NCBI GenBank assembly: GCA_030152105.1
Contig: JASLIH010000241.1
Location: 1 to 10,311 of the forward strand
Direction of reading: 5' to 3'
Length of the DNA: 10,311 bases
From: Actinomycetes bacterium
Lineage (GTDB): Bacteria > Actinomycetota > CALGFH01
Shown here one piece after another: positions 1 through 6,185 of the stretch. Each line of letters begins with the position of its first letter. Positions within the stretch are counted from its first letter, which is position 1. The notes under the pieces were generated by a model. That model saw only the letters and a program-made list of their open reading frames with translations. It had not been told where the DNA came from and did not search any database. Both the position numbers and the translations under genes were made by a program.

Positions 1-323
1 TGCTGGCCGGCGTTGACGACGTTCTTGAGCTGCTCGGTGAGCAGCTGGTCGGCCCCTGACGGCAGGCTCTTGGCGAGCCCGCCGACCTGCGACTCGACCT
101 GAGCGGGGTCGGCGACCATGCCGTAGATGGTGACCAGGGCGATGATGGCCGGGAAGATGGCCAGCATGGCGTAGAAGGCGATGCCGGCGGCCAGCAGGGA
201 GACGTTGTCCTCCTTCACCTCGGCCTTGACCCGCTTGAGGACGGCGAACCATCCCCTCGGCGGGATCTGGCTGGGGCGCTCGGCCTCCCTGCCGGCCGCG
301 TCGGCGTTGTCGCGCTCGGGCAC
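1..323 (-). CDS. YihY/virulence factor BrkB family membrane protein, N-terminal part (3' end beyond window)
   Basis: About 107 N-terminal residues are visible and the frame stays open to the window edge. After a polar, charged start of roughly 20 residues comes IPPRGWFAVLKRVKAEV, then EDNVSLLAAGIAFYAMLAIF and a hydrophobic run into ALVTIYGMV. The pattern of a K/R-rich juxtamembrane helix followed by 'D-x-x-S-LLAAGIAFYAMLAIFPA' is the hallmark of the YihY/BrkB family of multi-pass inner-membrane proteins. That family was once called ribonuclease BN; its true function is unresolved. The start is taken as GTG at 321-323. An in-frame TAG, the stop of the DUF3618 gene, lies 9 bp upstream, so an earlier start is impossible, and a weak AGGG precedes the codon. 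It is the last visible gene of a four-gene minus-strand operon. The family call is firm; transport or envelope function is inference. Confidence 0.85.
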   Translation of the reverse strand, partial: MPERDNADAAGREAERPSQIPPRGWFAVLKRVKAEVKEDNVSLLAAGIAFYAMLAIFPAIIALVTIYGMVADPAQVESQVGGLAKSLPSGADQLLTEQLKNVVNAGQ

Positions 324-332
324 GTCCCTGCC

Positions 333-917
333 CTACAGCCCGGCCGCCGGCGGGGAGCTGCTGGCCTCCGGCCGAACCTCCTGCGCGCTCTGCCTGGCGC
401 TGTCGGCCAGCTCCTGACCGTGCTCCTGGGCGCTCTGCCTGGCCGTGTCGGCGGCCGTGCTGGCCACGTCCTGGGCGACCTGCCGGCCGTGGTCCAGGGC
501 CTCCTGGCCGGTCTCCTTGACCCGGTCCTTGACCTGGTCGGCCACCGGCCCAAGCTTGGCGTCCTCGACCCGGGTCGAGGGGATGACCAGACCGGCCAGG
601 AACCCGATGGCGGCGGCTCCGATGGCCAGCCCCAGCGGGTTCTCCTTGGCCAGGCCAGCCGCCCGCCGGGCCGTCTGCTTGACCTCGCCGCGGCTCGGGG
701 TGGCGTCGCCAGCCCGCGAGGTCGCCCCGGTCACGACCTCCTTGGCCCGGGTGGCGGTGTCGCTCACCGCCGACTTCACGCTCTCCACCTTGTCGCTCAC
801 CGCTTCCTTGGCCCGCGAGGGCACGTCGGCCTTGTAGCCGACGGCCTCCACGGTGTCGCTCATCTCGGCTCGGGTCTGCTCTATGTCCTGTCGGATCGCA
901 TCTGGGTCTTGGCCCAT
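333..917 (-). CDS. DUF3618 domain-containing single-span membrane protein
   Basis: A 194-residue protein. Residues about 4-45 (DPDAIRQDIEQTRAEMSDTV...) fit the DUF3618 family, small actinobacterial proteins of unknown function. A single hydrophobic segment at about 93-112 (NPLGLAIGAAAIGFLAGLVI) would anchor it in the membrane. The flanks are charged, alanine-rich and amphipathic, resembling YqjD/LEA-like proteins. Residues 141-185 hold three 15-residue repeats with the core ARQSAQE or GRQVAQD. The ATG at 915-917 has a strong AAGGAGGA about 6 bases upstream, placed inside the last codons of the preceding holin-like gene. The two coding regions overlap by 37 bp, so their translation is probably coupled. 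The TAG stop sits 9 bp before the YihY start. Likely role: an envelope-associated structural or stress protein (inference). Confidence 0.85.
   Translation of the reverse strand: MGQDPDAIRQDIEQTRAEMSDTVEAVGYKADVPSRAKEAVSDKVESVKSAVSDTATRAKEVVTGATSRAGDATPSRGEVKQTARRAAGLAKENPLGLAIGAAAIGFLAGLVIPSTRVEDAKLGPVADQVKDRVKETGQEALDHGRQVAQDVASTAADTARQSAQEHGQELADSARQSAQEVRPEASSSPPAAGL
363..497 (-). repeat. three tandem 45-bp units encoding 15-residue amphipathic repeats
   Basis: These lie inside the DUF3618 gene, residues about 141-185. Read as protein, the units begin LDHGRQVAQD, ADTARQSAQE and ADSARQSAQE. At DNA level, the 30 bases from 378 and the 30 bases from 423 match at 27 positions. The unit from 468 is more diverged but keeps the 45-bp phase. 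This looks like recent internal duplication extending a helical, LEA-like tail. Confidence 0.7.
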
Positions 918-1309
918 TCCACGTCCTCCTTCACCGTCTCGATGGTCTGGGTAGGGACCGGCGGGGCGGCCGCCTTGATCTTGGCCTGCCCCTGCTTGAC
1001 CAGCACGAACGCGATGATCCCGTAGACGACGGCCACGATCAGGGCAGCCAGCCAGGCGGGCATGATCGCGTCCAGGGCGAGGATGAAGCAGGCGGTCAGA
1101 GCGCCGAGGGCGGCCAGCCCGAGCGCGCCGGCGCCGCCGAACATCCCGGCGCCCATACCGGCCTGCCTGCCCTTCTGCTGGAGCTCGGCCTTGGCCAGCT
1201 CCAGCTCCTGGTGGACCAGCCGGGTGGTCTGCTCCGACAGCTGCTTGAGCAGCTCGCCGAGGGACCGGTCGTGCAGGTCCTCGGTGTCACCCGGAACCGG
1301 TGAGGACAT
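881..1309 (-). CDS. Phage_holin_3_6 / actinobacterial holin-X-like membrane protein
   Basis: A 142-residue protein. An amphipathic N-terminal helix (SLGELLKQLSEQTTRLVHQE followed by LELAKAEL, about 16-43) precedes two membrane segments at about 55-79 and 84-105. A charged tail ends TQTIETVKEDVEWAKTQ. This layout and the tail match the holin superfamily III / 'Actinobacterial holin-X' family (PF07332). Despite its name, that family is usually chromosomal and sits next to DUF3618, YtxH-like and YihY genes, as here. A lytic role should not be assumed: no endolysin or phage gene is nearby. The ATG at 1307-1309 shares its A with the TGA of the upstream gene (TGATG), and the 3' end overlaps the DUF3618 gene by 37 bp. 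This is strong evidence for one co-translated unit. Confidence 0.85.
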   Translation of the reverse strand: MSSPVPGDTEDLHDRSLGELLKQLSEQTTRLVHQELELAKAELQQKGRQAGMGAGMFGGAGALGLAALGALTACFILALDAIMPAWLAALIVAVVYGIIAFVLVKQGQAKIKAAAPPVPTQTIETVKEDVEWAKTQMRSDRT

Positions 1310-1908
1310 CAGGACCTCCGCTCGTCGTCGGCGTAGGAGGTCCCGGTGCCGTAAGTGCTGGTCTCGTAGGTCCGGGTGTCGTAGGGGCTGATGGCGGAGG
1401 CCCGGTCGTAGCCGCCGTTGTCGTAGTCGTAGCGCTGGTGGCCGGACTCGTAGCGGCGGCCGCTGGAGGCCTTGAGGAACCGCGAGGCGGCGAAGCCGAG
1501 GGCAAGGCCGGCGGCCGCGACCAGCATGGGCTGGCGGCGGGCGTAGTCCTCGACGTCGCGCAGGATCCGGTCGCCGCTGGCCCCCTTGAGGTAGTCGCCG
1601 ACCCGGTCGGCCTGGCTGGCGACCTGCTCGGCCAGGTTCGCGGGCGCGTCCTTGCCCTGGCTGCGAAGCTCGTCGGCGATCGAGCGCACGTCCGAGGCGG
1701 TCCCGGCGATGCGCTCGCCAGCCTGGGTCGAGCGCTGGTCGACCTGGTCGCTGATGCGGCCCCTGGCCTCGCCCATCGCGCCCCGCGCCTTGTCCTGGGC
1801 CACCTGAGCCTTCTCCTTGACCTGGTCCTTGACCTGGTCGGTGGTCGACCCGCCGTCGCCGGTGGACTCGGTGGTGACGGTCGAGCCCTCGTTGCCGTAC
1901 TGGCTCAT
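1309..1908 (-). CDS. YtxH/LEA-like envelope stress protein with Tyr-rich tail
   Basis: A 199-residue, unusually polar protein and first gene of the minus-strand operon. Residues about 24-45 (DQVKDQVKEKAQVAQDKARG) resemble the CsbD/LEA-type 'QVKDKVKE' helical repeat. Residues 50-125 continue as a charged amphipathic helix. One hydrophobic segment (about 127-145, QPMLVAAAGLALGFAASRFL) matches the GxxxG-rich anchor seen in many YtxH-like and DUF883-like proteins. The last about 49 residues are rich in Tyr, Asp, Gly, Ser and Thr (for example RYDYDNGGYDRAS) and look disordered. The ATG at 1906-1908 has a strong GAAGGAG at 1914-1920. The stop overlaps the next start by one base. No enzymatic motif is visible. 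The stress or envelope role is inferred from composition and context. Confidence 0.75.
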   Translation of the reverse strand: MSQYGNEGSTVTTESTGDGGSTTDQVKDQVKEKAQVAQDKARGAMGEARGRISDQVDQRSTQAGERIAGTASDVRSIADELRSQGKDAPANLAEQVASQADRVGDYLKGASGDRILRDVEDYARRQPMLVAAAGLALGFAASRFLKASSGRRYESGHQRYDYDNGGYDRASAISPYDTRTYETSTYGTGTSYADDERRS

Positions 1909-1964
1909 GGCGTCTCCTTCCTGCTTGCCTTGAATGCCCGATTGGCCTGGCAGCAGAAGCCTGA

Positions 1965-1989
1965 CTAACCGCCGGACGGGCGTGAAAAC
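1965..1989 (-). promoter_or_regulatory. possible stress-sigma promoter for the four-gene membrane operon
   Basis: Reading the minus strand, GTTT (1989-1986) is followed after 15 bases by GGTTAG (1970-1965), 57 bases before the ATG of the YtxH-like gene. This partly resembles the actinobacterial general-stress (SigB/SigF-type) pattern GTTT-N14-18-GGGTAT, with 4 of 6 matches at -10. The GTTT lies in the loop of the hairpin at 1977-1994, so the two readings compete. Weak evidence; a transcription start site would decide. Confidence 0.25.
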
Positions 1990-1994
1990 GCCCG
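1977..1994 (-). terminator. hairpin downstream of the histidine kinase gene
   Basis: CGGGCG (1977-1982) and CGCCCG (1989-1994) form a perfect 6-bp stem around a 6-base AT-rich loop. It can be extended by two G-C pairs beyond one mismatch. It begins about 12 bases after the kinase stop codon. No U-tract follows on the minus strand, so it would be a non-canonical terminator of the kind seen in high-GC actinobacteria, or a processing or attenuation hairpin before the next operon. Confidence 0.4.
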
Positions 1995-2005
1995 ACCTCG
2001 AACGA

Positions 2006-3484
2006 TCAAGTGCCGGCGGCCTCCGGCAGCAGGGGGAGATGCAGCTCGAAGCGGGCCCCGTGGGCTCCGGTGGGGTCGACCACCAGCAGGTCGCCGTCCT
2101 GGCTGCGGGCCAGCTGTCGGGCGATGTAGAGGCCGAGGCCGACCCCGCCGGCGCGGCGGGTGGTGTGGCGCTCCAGCTGGGTGAAGCGGTCGAAGATGCG
2201 CTGGCGCTCGGCCTCGGGGATGCCGGGGCCGGCGTCCTCGACGGCCAGGACCGCCTCGGCGCCCTCCCGGATCCCCGACAGCCGCACCGGCTCGCCGTCC
2301 GGCGAGTACTTGCAGGCGTTGTCGAGCAGGTTGCCCAGGACCTGGACCACCGCCTCCTGGGCGACCCGGACGGGCAGAGACCCGTTGGTCTCGATGGCGA
2401 TCCGCCGGTCGTGGTGGCGGGCCCTGGCCTCGGCGCCGGCCTGGCGGACCAGGTCGGTGGCGTCCAGCTCGACCCGGGCCGCCCGGAGCGAGGCGACCCC
2501 GTCGGCCTGCTCGAAGCGGGCGGTCACCAGCAGCTGCTCGATCATGTGGTGGAGCCGCTCGGCCTGGTGGATGCCCATCGCCACCAGCTCGTCCCGCTCC
2601 TCCGGGCTGACCCGGTCGCGCCGGACCCGCAGGATGCCGAAGACGCCGACGATCGTGGTCAGCGGGCTGCGCAGCTCATGGGAGACGGTGGCGATCAGGT
2701 CGGCCTTGAGCCGGTCGGCCTCCTGGAGGCGGCGCACGACCTCCTGCTCCTGGACGGTGAGGCGGCGCTGGCGCTCGGCCGCCTCCTCGGCCTCGGCCTG
2801 GTCGTGCTTGGCCCGCACCTCGGCCTTGGAGGCCAGGTAGACCGCGCCCAGCGGCAGGATCAGGGCCGGCAGCAGCAGCAGGCTACGCTCGGCCACGACC
2901 ACCGCCACCGGGGCAAGGGCGAGCACCATGGCCGAGCTGCCCAGCTCCAGGCGCAGGTCGTCGCGGCGCAGCCCCTGGAGGATGGGCAGGCCCTGGTCGA
3001 GGCTGATCACGACACTCACCAGCAGGTGGTTGACCACCATGAAGGCCAGCCCGCCGGCGGCCAGGGCCAGGAGGGTGGCCGTGGTGATCTCGTAGCCACC
3101 GCCAAGGGCGTGGTAGATGAGCCCGCCGGCGGCGAGCGCGAGCACGCACTGGGCGGCGTTGAACAGTGTCTTGTAGGCCGGCTTCCCGCGGCCCAGGTCG
3201 GCCACGATCGAGGCGAACATGAACACCAGCACGGCCACGGCCGTACCGGCCAGGAGCACCAGCCCGTAGGCGAAGGTGGTGGTGACGGCCAGGTCCTTGA
3301 CCCGGTTGTTGCGCTGCAGCCGGATCGAGACCAGCTCGCCGCCGATCACGAAGCCGGCGAACAGGGCGATCGCCCCAGCGACCTGGCGGACGCGGTCAGG
3401 GTCGATCGTCGGCACCAGGACGACCAGCGCAAGCAGGCCCGAGACGCCAACGGCGACGATGTACCACCTGAGCCTGCCCGGCAT
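2006..3484 (-). CDS. membrane-bound sensor histidine kinase (orphan)
   Basis: A 492-residue two-component sensor kinase. Residues about 5-220 form roughly six to seven hydrophobic segments. The stretch KPAYKTLFNAAQCVLALAAG (101-120) recalls the integral-membrane sensor domains of the MASE type (MASE9-like) found in front of signalling outputs. A helical linker rich in E, A and R (220-260) leads to the HisKA H-box VSHELRSPLTT with the phospho-acceptor His269. The ATPase domain shows the N box NLLDNACKYSP (385-395), the G1 box VEDAGPGIP (415-423), the F box IFDRF (430-434) and the G2 box GVGLGLYIAR (447-456). All catalytic motifs are intact. The ATG at 3482-3484 has GGGAGGG about 7 bases upstream. 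No response regulator lies beside it, so the partner is elsewhere. The ligand cannot be read from the sequence. Confidence 0.92.
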   Translation of the reverse strand: MPGRLRWYIVAVGVSGLLALVVLVPTIDPDRVRQVAGAIALFAGFVIGGELVSIRLQRNNRVKDLAVTTTFAYGLVLLAGTAVAVLVFMFASIVADLGRGKPAYKTLFNAAQCVLALAAGGLIYHALGGGYEITTATLLALAAGGLAFMVVNHLLVSVVISLDQGLPILQGLRRDDLRLELGSSAMVLALAPVAVVVAERSLLLLPALILPLGAVYLASKAEVRAKHDQAEAEEAAERQRRLTVQEQEVVRRLQEADRLKADLIATVSHELRSPLTTIVGVFGILRVRRDRVSPEERDELVAMGIHQAERLHHMIEQLLVTARFEQADGVASLRAARVELDATDLVRQAGAEARARHHDRRIAIETNGSLPVRVAQEAVVQVLGNLLDNACKYSPDGEPVRLSGIREGAEAVLAVEDAGPGIPEAERQRIFDRFTQLERHTTRRAGGVGLGLYIARQLARSQDGDLLVVDPTGAHGARFELHLPLLPEAAGT

Positions 3485-3530
3485 CTCCGTGCCCTCCCAA
3501 CGCGGCGGGCCCCAAGATCTCGGACACTAG

Positions 3531-3560
3531 CGTACCCCGAGCCGGTCCACTCGGGGTACG
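3531..3560. repeat. perfect 10-bp inverted repeat (operator or hairpin)
   Basis: CGTACCCCGA (3531-3540) and its exact reverse complement TCGGGGTACG (3551-3560) flank a 10-base spacer. The half-sites are centred 20 bp apart, two helical turns, which suits a dimeric DNA-binding protein. As RNA on the minus strand it would form a stable hairpin in the kinase leader, 47 bases before the kinase ATG. Either an operator or a leader hairpin is plausible; no U-tract supports a terminator. Confidence 0.55.
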
Positions 3561-3579
3561 TATTCGTGACCCGTACTTA

Positions 3580-3597
3580 CTAGTTACAGCTAGTTAC
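3580..3597. repeat. AT-rich direct repeat CTAGTTAC, 10-bp period
   Basis: CTAGTTAC occurs at 3580-3587 and again at 3590-3597, exactly one helical turn apart, in an AT-rich island (about 3571-3597) unlike the rest of the window. It sits just upstream of the 10-bp inverted repeat as seen from the kinase gene. It is a candidate regulator-binding site or core promoter for either divergent gene. The regulator is unknown. Confidence 0.4.
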
Positions 3598-3815
3598 CAG
3601 CGGACGTGCCGAGGCGACGGCAACCGAATCCACTCCTTTCCGGGTTGTGGTTCGTAGGTCGTTCGCGGCAGTTCCGGGCTTCTGCGGCCCATCCCGTCTC
3701 TTCTACCTCCCGCCGCTCACGAACCACTAATCGGCTTGGGACCTCTGCGCAGAGCCGTGCGTTTGGTGCATGAAGGCCATACCACTCGACCGGGTGGAAG
3801 CCGTAGGATCGCGCC

Positions 3816-5081
3816 GTGGGCTCCTCCTATCTGGCCGTGCTCGGGCTCCCCCAGGCCCGGCCGGTCCTGCTTGCCTCCCTGGTCGGGCGCCTCTCGACCG
3901 CCACCGGGCCGCTCAGCGTCGTCCTGTTCGTGCAGGAGGCGACCGGCTCACTGGCCCTGGCCGGGACCGCCTCGGCGGCCACCGCCCTGGCCAGTGGGCT
4001 GCTGGCCCCGGTCCGGGGCCGCCTGGTCGACCGCTACGGCCAGGGCCGCTGCCTGCCGGCGATGGCCGTGGCGTTCGCGGCCGCCCTGGTCGGCGTGGTC
4101 GTGGTCGCCCGCCCAGGTCCGGCCGCGGTCACGGCCACGGTGGGGCTGGCCGCGGCCGCCGGGGCCACGGCCCCGCCGCTGGGGGCCTCCATGCGGGTGC
4201 TGTGGCTGTCGCTGGTCGGCCAGGGCCCGAGGCTCCAGACCGCCTACGCTCTCGACGCCGTGCTGGACGAGCTGCTGTTCGTGGCCGGGCCGCTGCTGGC
4301 CGGCGGGCTGGCCACCCTGTACCGGCCGGCGGCCGGGGTGCTGGCCACAGGCGGCCTGGCCGTCGCCGGGACGCTGGGGTTCGTGGCCTCGCCGGTGTCG
4401 AGGGCCCAGGCCGGCACCCGGGCCGAGGCGGCCGGCCGGGCCGGCTGGGCCGGGGCGCTGAGCCGCCCGGGCATGCGGACCCTGGCCCTGTCGCTGGCCG
4501 GGGTCGGCGCGGCCATCGGCATCTGGGAGATCGGCCTGGTCGGGGCGGCCAGGGAGGCCGGCTCGGCCGAGGCGGCCTCCCTCGCGCTGGCCGCCTGGGC
4601 CGCGGCCAGCGCCGTCGGCGGCCTCTGGTACGGCAGCCGGACCTGGCACCGGTCCCCCGGCCGGCGCTACCTCGCCCTGCTCGCCCTGCTCGTGCTGGCC
4701 AGCGCCCCGATGGCCGCCACCGGGTCACTGCTGGCCCTGGGGGCCGTGGTGGCCCTGGTCGGGCTGGTGCTGGCCCCGCTGGAGAGCTCGGCCTACGTGC
4801 TGGCGGCCGAACTGGCGCCCCCCGGGACCCTGACCGAGTCGGGCACCTGGATGACCACCGCCATCAACGTCACCGGCGCGGCCGGCCTGGCCGTGGCCGG
4901 GTCCCTGGTCGACCGGGCCGGGGTCCAGACCACCCTGGCCATCGCCTGCGCCTGCACCGCCGCGGGCCTGCTGGTCGCCCTGGCCGGTCGCGAGCATCTG
5001 GGCGCGGCTCCCTACCGGGGCCGCCACGTGTCCCGGCCGGCCACGACCCGGCAGCTACGCCGGGAGCGGCGCATCCTGTGA
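3816..5081 (+). CDS. MFS transporter
   Basis: A 421-residue, very hydrophobic, Ala/Leu/Gly-rich protein with about 10-12 membrane segments, the usual size for a major facilitator superfamily carrier. The loop between helices 2 and 3 carries the signature motif A as GRLVDRYGQGR (68-78). A second conserved stretch, LDAVLDELLFVAGPLLAGG (146-164), is common in actinobacterial MFS efflux-type proteins. The C-terminus ends in a basic tail (TTRQLRRERRIL). The start is GTG at 3816-3818. An in-frame TAG at 3804-3806 rules out earlier starts, and TAGGA lies about 7 bases upstream. The substrate cannot be deduced. The 3' end overlaps the convergent LacI-family gene by 27 bp, a hint, not proof, that the regulator controls it. 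Confidence 0.88.
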   Translation: MGSSYLAVLGLPQARPVLLASLVGRLSTATGPLSVVLFVQEATGSLALAGTASAATALASGLLAPVRGRLVDRYGQGRCLPAMAVAFAAALVGVVVVARPGPAAVTATVGLAAAAGATAPPLGASMRVLWLSLVGQGPRLQTAYALDAVLDELLFVAGPLLAGGLATLYRPAAGVLATGGLAVAGTLGFVASPVSRAQAGTRAEAAGRAGWAGALSRPGMRTLALSLAGVGAAIGIWEIGLVGAAREAGSAEAASLALAAWAAASAVGGLWYGSRTWHRSPGRRYLALLALLVLASAPMAATGSLLALGAVVALVGLVLAPLESSAYVLAAELAPPGTLTESGTWMTTAINVTGAAGLAVAGSLVDRAGVQTTLAIACACTAAGLLVALAGREHLGAAPYRGRHVSRPATTRQLRRERRIL

Positions 5082-6128
5082 CCGCTCCCGGTGCCGGCTC
5101 GGCGGCGGGCCCGCGCTGGCCCGCGCGACCAGCTCGGCGGGCTCGGGCGGGCCGCTGTCAGAGGCGGGCAGCCCGCGGATGGCCGCCAGCACGGCCTCCG
5201 CGGCCCGGCGGCCGACCTGGTCGCCGTTGAGCCGGATGGTGGTGAGCGGCGGGTCGAGGCAGTCGGCCATGGGGACGTCGTTGTAGCCGACCACCGAGAC
5301 GTCGCCGGGACAGTGGAGACCGGCGTCGCGCAGGGCGCGCACCGCCCCCATGGCCATGGCGTCGTTGTGGGCGAACACGGCGGTGGCCCGGTCCCCGCCG
5401 GCAAGGGCTACGTGCATCAGCCGCCTGCCCTCGTCGAACACCGGCCGGCCGGACGGCTTCACCGCCCAGGCCTCCAGCCCGAACTCGGCCGCGGCCTCGG
5501 CGAAGGCGACGTTGCGGTCCTTGAACGGCTGAATGTCCGGCGGCCCCGGCAGCTGGACGACCCGGCGGTGGCCGAGCTCGGCCAGGTGCGCTGCCGCCAG
5601 CCTGGCCCCGCCGAGGTCGTCGTGGGTCACGGCCGGCACCCCGGAGCCTGGCAGGCTGCGCACCGCCAGCACCACCGGCACCCGTGAGGCCCACCCGAGC
5701 ACCCGGTGCAGGTCGCCCGAGCGCACGGCCAGCAGCACCAGCCCGTCCACCTGGCGGGCCAGGAGGTGCCCGACCGCCCGCTCCAGCACCTGGGAGTCGT
5801 CCAGCGACTCGGTCATCAGGGCCATGTAGTCGGCGCCCTCGAGGCGGCTCTGGAGGCCGCGCAGGACCGGGGGGGTGTAGGGGTTCCCGAGGTCGGCCAC
5901 GACCACCCCGACGGTCGAGCTGAACCCCCGGCGCAGCCCCCTGGCCATCATGTGGTGCTGGTACCCGAGCTCCTCGGCCACCCGCTTGACCCGCGCGCGG
6001 GTCTCCGGGGACACCGGGTGGGCCGTCTCCGAGTCCAGGGCCCGCGACGCCGTGGCCACATGCACCCTGGCAGCCGCGGCCACCTCTCGCAGCGTGACCG
6101 ACCGCCGAACCACCTTGTTGCCCGCCAT
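5055..6128 (-). CDS. LacI-family transcriptional regulator
   Basis: A 357-residue protein, the family's normal length. The N-terminal helix-turn-helix spans about 11-36 (VTLREVAAAARVHVATASRAL), followed by the hinge-helix region GYQHHMMARGLRRG (55-68). The core is a periplasmic-binding-protein-like effector domain: VGVVVADLGNPYTPPVLRGL (73-92), DGLVLLAVR (128-136), and FAHNDAMAMGAVRALRDAG (252-270) with D256. VSVVGYNDVPMADCLDPPLT (277-296) then leads to the dimer-facing end TIRLNGDQVGRRAAEAVL. Ligands are usually sugars or nucleosides, but the specificity is not readable. The C-terminal tail from about 325 is Pro/Ser/Arg-rich and overlaps the MFS gene in the antisense direction. The ATG at 6126-6128 is preceded by G-rich GGGGGAGG and GAGGGGG purine tracts. 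Confidence 0.92.
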   Translation of the reverse strand: MAGNKVVRRSVTLREVAAAARVHVATASRALDSETAHPVSPETRARVKRVAEELGYQHHMMARGLRRGFSSTVGVVVADLGNPYTPPVLRGLQSRLEGADYMALMTESLDDSQVLERAVGHLLARQVDGLVLLAVRSGDLHRVLGWASRVPVVLAVRSLPGSGVPAVTHDDLGGARLAAAHLAELGHRRVVQLPGPPDIQPFKDRNVAFAEAAAEFGLEAWAVKPSGRPVFDEGRRLMHVALAGGDRATAVFAHNDAMAMGAVRALRDAGLHCPGDVSVVGYNDVPMADCLDPPLTTIRLNGDQVGRRAAEAVLAAIRGLPASDSGPPEPAELVARASAGPPPSRHRERSQDAPLPA

Positions 6129-6148
6129 CCCCCTCGACCTCCCCCTGC

Positions 6149-6181
6149 CCGCGGCCGGCGATCCTGTGTCGCCAGCCGCGG
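6149..6181 (-). terminator. strong GC hairpin between the VOC and LacI genes
   Basis: The arms 6149-6161 and 6169-6181 pair over 13 positions with a single mismatch (6156 against 6174) around a 7-base loop. The hairpin begins 5 bases after the stop of the VOC gene and ends about 20 bases before the LacI ATG. It lacks a U-tract, as many actinobacterial terminators do. It probably ends VOC transcription or partly isolates the regulator gene. Confidence 0.5.
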
Positions 6182-6185
6182 CCGG

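Larger units (their letters stand above)
3485..3815. other. 331-bp intergenic region between divergent kinase and transporter genes
   Basis: There is no convincing gene here. It holds a perfect 10-bp inverted repeat (3531-3560), an AT-rich stretch with a direct repeat (3571-3597) and a long-range 9-bp inverted repeat (3647-3655 with 3719-3727). Base composition drops locally well below the GC content of the flanking genes, as expected for promoters firing both ways. From 3728 to 3815 I see nothing beyond the ribosome-binding region of the MFS gene. Confidence 0.6.

Noticed and set aside
881..1309. Phage lysis gene suggested by the holin family name
   Set aside because: This family is widespread on actinobacterial chromosomes beside DUF3618 and YihY genes, and no phage genes are visible here.
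1934..3583. 549-residue plus-strand open frame opposite the histidine kinase
   Set aside because: It is an antisense shadow: low-complexity Gly/Gln/His/Asp/Arg composition without domains, while the minus-strand frame has all kinase motifs.
4397..4410. TGTCGA inside the MFS gene as a second ECF42 site
   Set aside because: It lies in coding sequence with no gene start downstream; a 6-mer is expected by chance in 10 kb.
3770..5230. 486-residue plus-strand frame across the MFS gene
   Set aside because: Arg/Gly/Pro-rich shadow of a GC-rich gene; the overlapping frame encodes a clear MFS transporter.
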